Shown here one piece after another: positions 58,474-64,000 of a DNA stretch of 64,000 bases (positions are counted from its first letter, which is position 1; every line of letters starts with the position of its first letter). The DNA comes from Epiperipatus broadwayi (taxonomy: Eukaryota > Onychophora > Udeonychophora > Euonychophora > Peripatidae), in the NCBI GenBank assembly GCA_028023455.1, contig JAQFVV010006221.1:5809011-5873010 (forward strand). The letters run 5' to 3'. Under the pieces are notes generated by a model. It ran no database searches and was not told where the DNA came from. It saw only the letters and a program-made list of their open reading frames with translations. A program made the position numbers and the translations under genes.

Positions 58474-59098
58474 ATGAAGTGTGAGCAGATAAAGGAATTA
58501 TTGAGTAGGAATGATAAGGAAGAAGTAGATAAGGAAGTCCAGAAGGTGGTAGAGAAAGTTGTGAATGAAGCAGAGAAAGTAGACTATGAGACAGTATTGA
58601 TAGGAGATTCATTAATAAGAGAATGTGGAGATATAATTGCAAGGGAAAATAGAAACAGGTATGTAAGAGTATGTTTTCTGGGAGCAAGAATTAGGGATGT
58701 TACAGACAAAGTAAAGAAGCAAGGGAATAGAGATGTATATGTTATGGTAGGGACTAATAATTTATCAGAGTCATCAGAGAGAGTAATGGGTGAATACATA
58801 GAATTGATTAGGAAATTTGAGTATGGTTAAAGGAAGAGTAGAAAAAGTTGGATTATTACCAAGATTTGATAAAAGGTATATGTTAGATAGGGCATGTTCT
58901 GTAAATGAGAGATTGAAAGAATTGTGTGAGAGAAATGATGTTACGTTTGTGGATGTGTGGGATTTTTTTATTGGGAAGAGGGAGTTATATAGTAAAGACG
59001 GGTTGCACTTAGGGGAACAAGGAAGTGAAGTTTTAGGGAGTCTGATTTATAAATTAGGGAGTCTGATTTATAAAGAATGTAGTTTGGGAAACTTGTAA
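58474..59098 (+). pseudogene. LINE ORF1 relic: coiled coil plus SGNH/GDSL esterase domain
   Basis: Two overlapping frames (58474-58830 and 58817-59098) make one esterase split by a frameshift near 58820. Residues 5-35 are charged and heptad-like (EEVDKEVQKVVEKVVNEAEK), a likely coiled coil. Then come IGDSLIREC (block I, nucleophile Ser46), FLGAR (block II glycine), VGTNNL (block III) and, in the second frame, KDGLHL (block V, Asp and His of the triad). All four SGNH blocks are therefore present. In CR1/L2 LINEs this domain is thought to act in membrane or nucleic acid association during retrotransposition. A tail to about 59340 is open in pieces (KKKKNGWDIRN, then RKVAGIKQSN) and may belong to the same ORF or to the spacer before the endonuclease. 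Confidence 0.8.
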
Positions 59099-59339
59099 AG
59101 GGGGGTGGGATTTTAAATTGTAGGGTTATTAAAAAGAAGAAGAATGGCTGGGATATAAGGAATAAACAAAGGGATGTGGAAAGGGAATGGGTCTGTAAAA
59201 TTAATGGTAAGCAAGTTATTTATAAACATAATGGAGAAGAAAGAATCAAAAAATTTTATAAAAGAATAATCAGGAATTGGATATTTGAATATGCAAGGTG
59301 GGAGGAAACCAGAAAAGTGGCAGGAATTAAACAAAGCAA

Positions 59340-59976
59340 TTCAAAATGAAGAGCTTGAGGTATTAGCAGTAGTGGAAACACATCTAAGAGAAGAACCTAT
59401 TAGTGGAAACACATCTAAGAGAAGAACCTATTTTGGAAGATTTGGTATGCCAGGGTATAAATAGAAAAGAGAAAGAAAAAAAGGGTGGTGGTATAGGTGT
59501 TATATCAAAAAAAATATTTAAATACTGTTAAATGCCAAGAACACTTGTGGTTTGAAATAAGGTTGGGAAGACAAGAATGGATGGTGGCTATAGTTTATAT
59601 AGCTACTGGAGATAGTCAAACTATAATGGAATGGAACAATAGCATATATCAGTGCCTAGTTAAGGATATATAGAGTTTTAAAGAAAAGGGGAAGAGAATA
59701 ATGGTTATAGGGGATATGAATGGGCATATTGAAGAAATTGATGATGTAGATAATAAGAATGGACAGCTTTTGAAGAAATTTTGTCAGAGAGTAAATTTGA
59801 GCATTGGAAACTTATCAAATATTTATGAGGGACAATACGCATGGTCTAGAAATAATATATCCCACACAATAGATTATGTATTAGTAGAGAAAAAGGGAAT
59901 GAATAAAGTACGGAAAATTAAGGTGTTTGATAATGAAGAGAGAGAGTATGTAATAGTGATCATAATTTCTTTGTAA
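59340..59976 (+). pseudogene. LINE ORF2 relic: AP-like endonuclease domain
   Basis: From 59340: ELEVLAVVETHLRE (the E-T-H-L motif near the first metal site), GGGIGVIS, a region broken by stops (59530-59700), then MVIGDMNGHIEEID (59701; the GDxN catalytic block) and, at the end, SDHNFF in a shifted frame at about 59956-59970 (the terminal S-D-H motif). Endonuclease activity of this family nicks the target DNA to prime reverse transcription. A perfect 31-bp tandem duplication at 59370-59431 shifts the frame. Confidence 0.8.
59370..59431 (+). repeat. Perfect 31-bp tandem duplication in the endonuclease region
   Basis: 59370-59400 and 59401-59431 are identical (starting TAGTGGAAACACATC). Its length is not a multiple of three, so it breaks the reading frame. 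Confidence 0.9.
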
Positions 59977-59981
59977 TTGAA

Positions 59982-62206
59982 ATGGTTAGTAATGTGATGG
60001 AAAATAGAAATAAAAGTAGAAACAATAATAAAAGATGTGGACGGAGAGTGAATGTTAAGAATAAGTTGGAAGAGTATAAAATACAAGTTGAAGAAACTAT
60101 GGAAGAGTTGGTTGGAAATGAGTATGAGGACTGGTGTGATGAAATAGAAAAAGTGGCAAATAGGGTTTTAGGTGAGAATATTCAGAAGAATAAAAGTAAT
60201 AGAAAAATAAGAGTTAGTAAAAGTGTAAAAGAGAAGAAAAAAGCATGCAGAGAATATAAGTGTGCTATTAAGAACAAAAAAAGTGAAAAAGATATTAATG
60301 CTAAATGGGAAAAATACTTAGAAAAGAAGAAGTTAGCTAAAATAGATAATTATAGAGAGAGAATGAAACTAAATAGTAAATTATTGGATGATATTAATAA
60401 AAGTGGAAGAGATGGGAGTAAAAAATCTTGGAATTACATTAAAAGGAGAAATTTAGAGAGGGGGAGAGAGATAGTATTACTGGATGAGGAGGGAATGGAG
60501 TGTAGCTCTATAGAAGAATTAGAGAGAATAGAAGAATTAGAAGGAATATTGAATAGTTATGTAATGGATATAGAAAAGATGTTAGATGTGAAGGACAGAG
60601 GGATAGAAAATATGAAAGCATATAGTAATGGGAATATTAGGTTTACAGAAAATGAACTGAATGAGGCAGAGAAGAAATTGAGAAGTGGTAAGGCAAGAGG
60701 ATAAGATGGATGGGCAGCAGAGATGGTAATGAATTTAGGGCATAGGGCAAAAGTAAAGTTACTATCATGTTTTAATAAGATGGCACAGAAGAGAGTTTTT
60801 CCGGGTAGTTGGAGTAATACGAGAGTAAGATTATTATTTAAAGGAAAAAGTAAGGATCATAGAAAGTTAAATAATTATAGACCGATAGCGGTAACATCAG
60901 TTTTATATAGTTTTTTTTATATATGGTGGCTGGAAGAGTTGCAAAATGGATGGAAGAAAATAATGTAGTGGGGGAAATGCAAGGAGGTTTTAGGTCAGAT
61001 AGGCGTATAGGAGATAGTTTATTTGTAGTTACACAACTTATGGATATGAGTAGGAATTCAGGTAGACAGTTATATATGGGTTTTATAGATATAGAGAAGG
61101 CATATCATAGAGTGAATAGAAATATATTATGGATAAGTTTAGCAAATCTGGGAATGGATAAAGTTTTAGTGGATGTTATTAAGAAATTATATGAAAATAA
61201 TTACTATACATATCAATTAGGGGATATAGAATCAGTTAAAGTTAAAATGGGGTGGGACTGAGGCAAGGATGCCCTATGTCACCTATTTTATTTGTGTTGT
61301 ATTTGAGTGAAATGGAGAGAGCAATAGGAAGTCTAGGAAGAGGGATAGAGATACTGTTAATAGGTGGCAAGAGAGTATATATCATTGGCGGGTTTTTTTT
61401 TGCGGATGATGTTTTTTTGTGTGCAGAAAGAAGAGAAGAATGGAAGTTATGCTGAGAACATGCGCAAAAGTGGGTAAACATATGGGGATTAAATTTAGTG
61501 AAGAAAAATCAAATATAATAATGGTGAATACTGGGGAAAGAGAAGACAAAGATTTCTTATTGGGGGATATAAAGTTAAGTGTGGTGAATAGATATAGATA
61601 TTTGGGAATCATCTTGAGTAATAAGAAAAATTGCTTGGATGAATGGGAGAAAAAAATGATAAATGAAGCAAAGAAAAGAAAGGGATTGATATACAGTGTT
61701 TTCGTATAATAAATATGATGTAGCTAGAATTGTATGGGAGTGGCAGTAGCAGGGTTAACATACGGCAATGATGCGTTATGTGTTAGTAAAGGGGTATTAG
61801 TTACTTAGAAAAAGTACAAAGGGAAGTAGGAAGCCATGCATTAGATGCAGAGGTATGGACAGAAAAGGAGGCAATTCAAGGAGAAATTGGATGGTCAAGT
61901 TTTTATATGAGGGATGCAAAAAGCAAATTGAAAATGTTCAGTAGATTGCAGTTTATGGATAATAAAAGAATAGTCAAAATAGTATTTAATTGGGTTACAA
62001 GTAAAGGGCAGGCAACAAGATGGGTGAGAAAGGTGATGCCGTATGCAGAAGATTTGGATAAAGAATTTATGTCAGTATACTTGTCCAAAAGGTGGGATGA
62101 TTGTCTTAGGAGGATTGTTGAGTGTTTTAGTGGTAAGGAGTGGGATAGAAGAATAGATGCATTAATAAAAAATAGGGAGTTGGAGAGATGGAGAACTAGT
62201 ATGTAG
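59982..62206 (+). pseudogene. LINE ORF2 relic: reverse transcriptase
   Basis: The first segment (59982-60704) is highly charged and ends in EKKLRSGKARG, with DGWAAEM after a stop. Then GSWSNTRVRLLFKGKSKDH and LNNYRPIAVTSV (60783-60905; domain 2), QGGFRSDRRIGDSL (60975), GFIDIEKAYHRV (61078; first catalytic Asp), GLRQGCPMSPILFVLYL (61255), FADDV (61400; catalytic Asp pair) and YRYLGIILSNK (61593). A region to 62206 follows with WDDCLRRIVE. The order is that of non-LTR reverse transcriptases. At least five frame changes or stops (near 60702, 60920, 61258, 61450, 61710) disable it. Confidence 0.9.
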
Positions 62207-62624
62207 TATGGAGAGTAAAATGAGTTTAAATATATATAGAAGTAAACGGAACATTGGGTGCAAGTTAATTTATGATTATAGTAAGGAAAGTAGTTTATTG
62301 TTTAAGGCTTGAATGGGATCTTTAGCAACAAGGGAATATACACGTAAATGGAAAAATATGGGTGATTTAGTCTGCAAGTTGTGTAAGGAAGGCATAGAAA
62401 ATATTAGGCATCTGTTACTTCAATGTAAATGCTTGGAAGCAGAAAGGGTACAAATAATGAAATTATGGAAGATTAAATATGAACAAAGTGATTATACAGA
62501 AAGTGAGTCATTGGTTTTTATGCTGGGTTTGGGAAAAGATAAGGGGGATTTAGATAAGAAGGTCATGGCATTGACAAAGATTATGTTGTGGAAATGGGAT
62601 GGAGCAGATTATGGGAAAACTTAG
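62207..62624 (+). pseudogene. LINE ORF2 C-terminus with zinc-binding motif
   Basis: After MESKMSLNIYRSKRNIG (62208 on) a stop precedes MGSLATREYTRKWKN at 62313. Then CKLC...H...C, with the last cysteine duplicated in a CKC, and GLGKDKGDLDKK. The frame ends at 62624. It is collinear with the minus-strand fragment at 21664-21984, where most positions agree, showing that this domain was under constraint while the family was active. Confidence 0.85.
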
Positions 62625-63333
62625 GGTGGAGAATGGAAAGGGAAGGTAAAGTGGCTAACAGGTTTCTCTGGGCATAGCTGCTGAGAGATTTCTGACTCCG
62701 TTTAAGGAGAAGTCACAGTGCATCACATCCCATCGGGAGCAGATTGGGATGAGGGTGCTGTGGTGGTCATTACCAATGTTGGTTTTTCTCATTCACAAGA
62801 TAGGAAAAGTCCATATTTTATGTTATCTCCATATTTTTTAACTTACCTACTGCAAATTGGATTTCTCAATATTGTACTTCTAAAACATATATTCATATTT
62901 GAATTCTAGACTTTACAAATAATTCCTAATTGTACCTTTTAATTAAAATTTTCATTACACTCAATTTTTCTGATTGAATGAGACTCTAAATCCTGGTTCT
63001 TTTTGGGGGAGAGGGCTTGGATGAGAGTGCTGTGGGGGTCATTGCAAATATTGATTTTCTCATTTACAAGAAAGAAAAAAACACTATTCATAGCATTTTT
63101 TTTAGCATTATTGTTATAAACGATTTTATCCAAGTATTATTGCATAGTAAGCTGCAGTTTGGCCTAATGATTTTAATTGCAAGTGATTCACCCTATTTAA
63201 ATTTATTATTTCCAATGTTATCTCCAAGTGTTTTTCTCAACTTATCCATCGCAAATTGGATTTCTCAATATTGTACTCCTAAAATGCTATCCATATTTAA
63301 ACTCTAGACTTTACAAATAATTCCTAATTGTAA

Positions 63334-64000
63334 CATTCATTTATCTTTAATGGTTAATCTTCGCGAGGATTAATGCTTTGTATTTCCATGGGATGATCAA
63401 TTTCTGGAAATGCTATGGACAAAAAAATTCAATGTGTCATTTCAGATCTCCATATTACACTATGTAAATCAATATTTACCTTGTAAAAAATTTTATTTCC
63501 ACATCCCTTTCCTTTTTTATGTATCCTTCCCCTTTCACCATGTTGCTCCTAAATCTTATTTTACCATATAGTCACTTTTTTATAAACCTTTTTTTAACTG
63601 TATACCTTTTTTTAACTGTATTTGTACCTGTTTTTTTTTTTATGAATAAACTTTCATCACTGAAAAAAAAAATACAATGTTCTTAAAAGAAAATCAAATA
63701 AAGAATGGTATAAAACATATTTACATGTTCTAAAATACATAGAACTAGTGAGCAAAATTTGGCAGAACGATATTTTTCTTAGTTGAGCATTATTTCAGAA
63801 TGATATAAAGTATATAAATTATACATTCAATTCATCTACATAAAACTGAATCATTTTCATCTGCTCACAAACAGTAGTCGTAATGATTATGTTTTCATTA
63901 GTTATGTATGTGTCATGTAAAGTCTTTTCTCTTTATATATGTTAATACTTGTTTATAATTCGCTATTGATAAAGTTTATTTTTAAAAAAAGTTTTAGTAG
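63334..64000. other. AT-rich stretch, no gene seen
   Basis: No recognisable gene or family. A small tandem CTTTTTTTAACTGTAT-like pair lies at about 63588-63621. Confidence 0.5.

Larger units (their letters stand above)
58443..62733 (+). mobile_element. Near-full-length CR1/L2-type LINE, frameshifted
   Basis: About 4.3 kb with, in order, an SGNH-esterase ORF1, an AP-endonuclease domain, a reverse transcriptase and a C-terminal CCHC-like domain, then a short 3' untranslated region ending in CATCACATCCC. The order and the esterase in ORF1 are known from CR1 and L2 clade elements. Several frameshifts and stops make it dead. Boundaries are set from the interrupted local repeat. The truncated copy at 21553-22000 belongs to the same family and has the same 3' end. 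No clear target duplication, which is common in CR1-like elements. Confidence 0.85.
58349..63333 (+). repeat. Two-copy local repeat, first copy split by the LINE
   Basis: Copy 1 is 58349-58442 plus 62734-62935; copy 2 is 62936-63333. Both begin CTTTTAAT(G/T)AAAATTTTCA, continue CTAAATCCTRGTTCTTTT, then GGGTGCTGT-type sequence, and end GGATTTCTCAATATTGTAC... to TTCCTAATTGTA. Copy 2 has about 100 bp more in its middle. The LINE sits exactly between the GTTCTTTT and GGGAG blocks that are contiguous in copy 2. Confidence 0.75.

Overview
The window looks like non-coding, repeat-dominated nuclear DNA of an invertebrate-type animal. It is strongly AT-rich (roughly 70% or more by eye) and full of homopolymers and short microsatellites. 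No uninterrupted open frame exceeds about 145 codons, apart from two mirror-image frames in a minisatellite. I found no host gene, exon chain, rRNA or canonical tRNA gene, and nothing bacterial. The mobile elements are typical of metazoans: tRNA-derived SINEs, a CR1/L2-type LINE with an esterase ORF1, hAT transposons, a Penelope-like fragment, a tRNA-Lys-primed LTR element and several foldback families. The species cannot be named from the sequence.

Layout. 0-5.6 kb: a palindromic MITE, two SINEs on the minus strand, a TA-flanked 109-bp hairpin at one end of a 1.1-kb element, and a SINE with a hammerhead-like tail. 6.8-8.2 kb: a diverged satellite of about ten ~130-bp units. 8.4-11.7 kb: a hairpin family, including a 2.04-kb hAT-like element (8-bp target duplication) packed with inverted copies of it. 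12.9-15.9 kb: one arm of an old inverted duplication whose partner lies at 31.4-34.5 kb. 16.2-19.1 kb: foldback elements and a SINE with a 16-bp target duplication. 21.4-22.9 kb: two 5'-truncated LINE copies meeting head to head. 23.9-25.2 kb: a hairpin element and a 399-bp hAT MITE with a perfect 8-bp duplication. 25.3-31.4 kb: mostly featureless apart from two SINE-like insertions. 34.6-36.6 kb: another foldback and a decayed LINE 3' end.

39.6-50.5 kb is the most striking part. A single hAT element (8-bp target duplication with 7 of 8 bases matching, ZBED5/Charlie-like transposase relic on the minus strand) has been invaded by a foldback element and then by a 6.6-kb giant palindrome. The palindrome's two 2.86-kb arms begin TG and end CA like LTRs but are inverted relative to each other. 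The 118-bp spacer holds a tRNA-Lys-type primer binding site. The left arm alone carries a later, nearly perfect 764-bp palindromic Penelope-like insertion with a 12-bp target duplication; the right arm preserves the empty site.

50.5-64 kb: quiet sequence, one SINE, a decayed LINE 3' end, a 26-copy 39-bp minisatellite (56.1-57.1 kb) open on both strands, and a near-full-length frameshifted LINE (58.44-62.73 kb). That LINE is inserted into one copy of a two-copy local repeat; the second copy shows the uninterrupted site. The elements do not form a pathway. The logic of the window is serial nesting of mobile elements and recurrent generation of inverted repeats.
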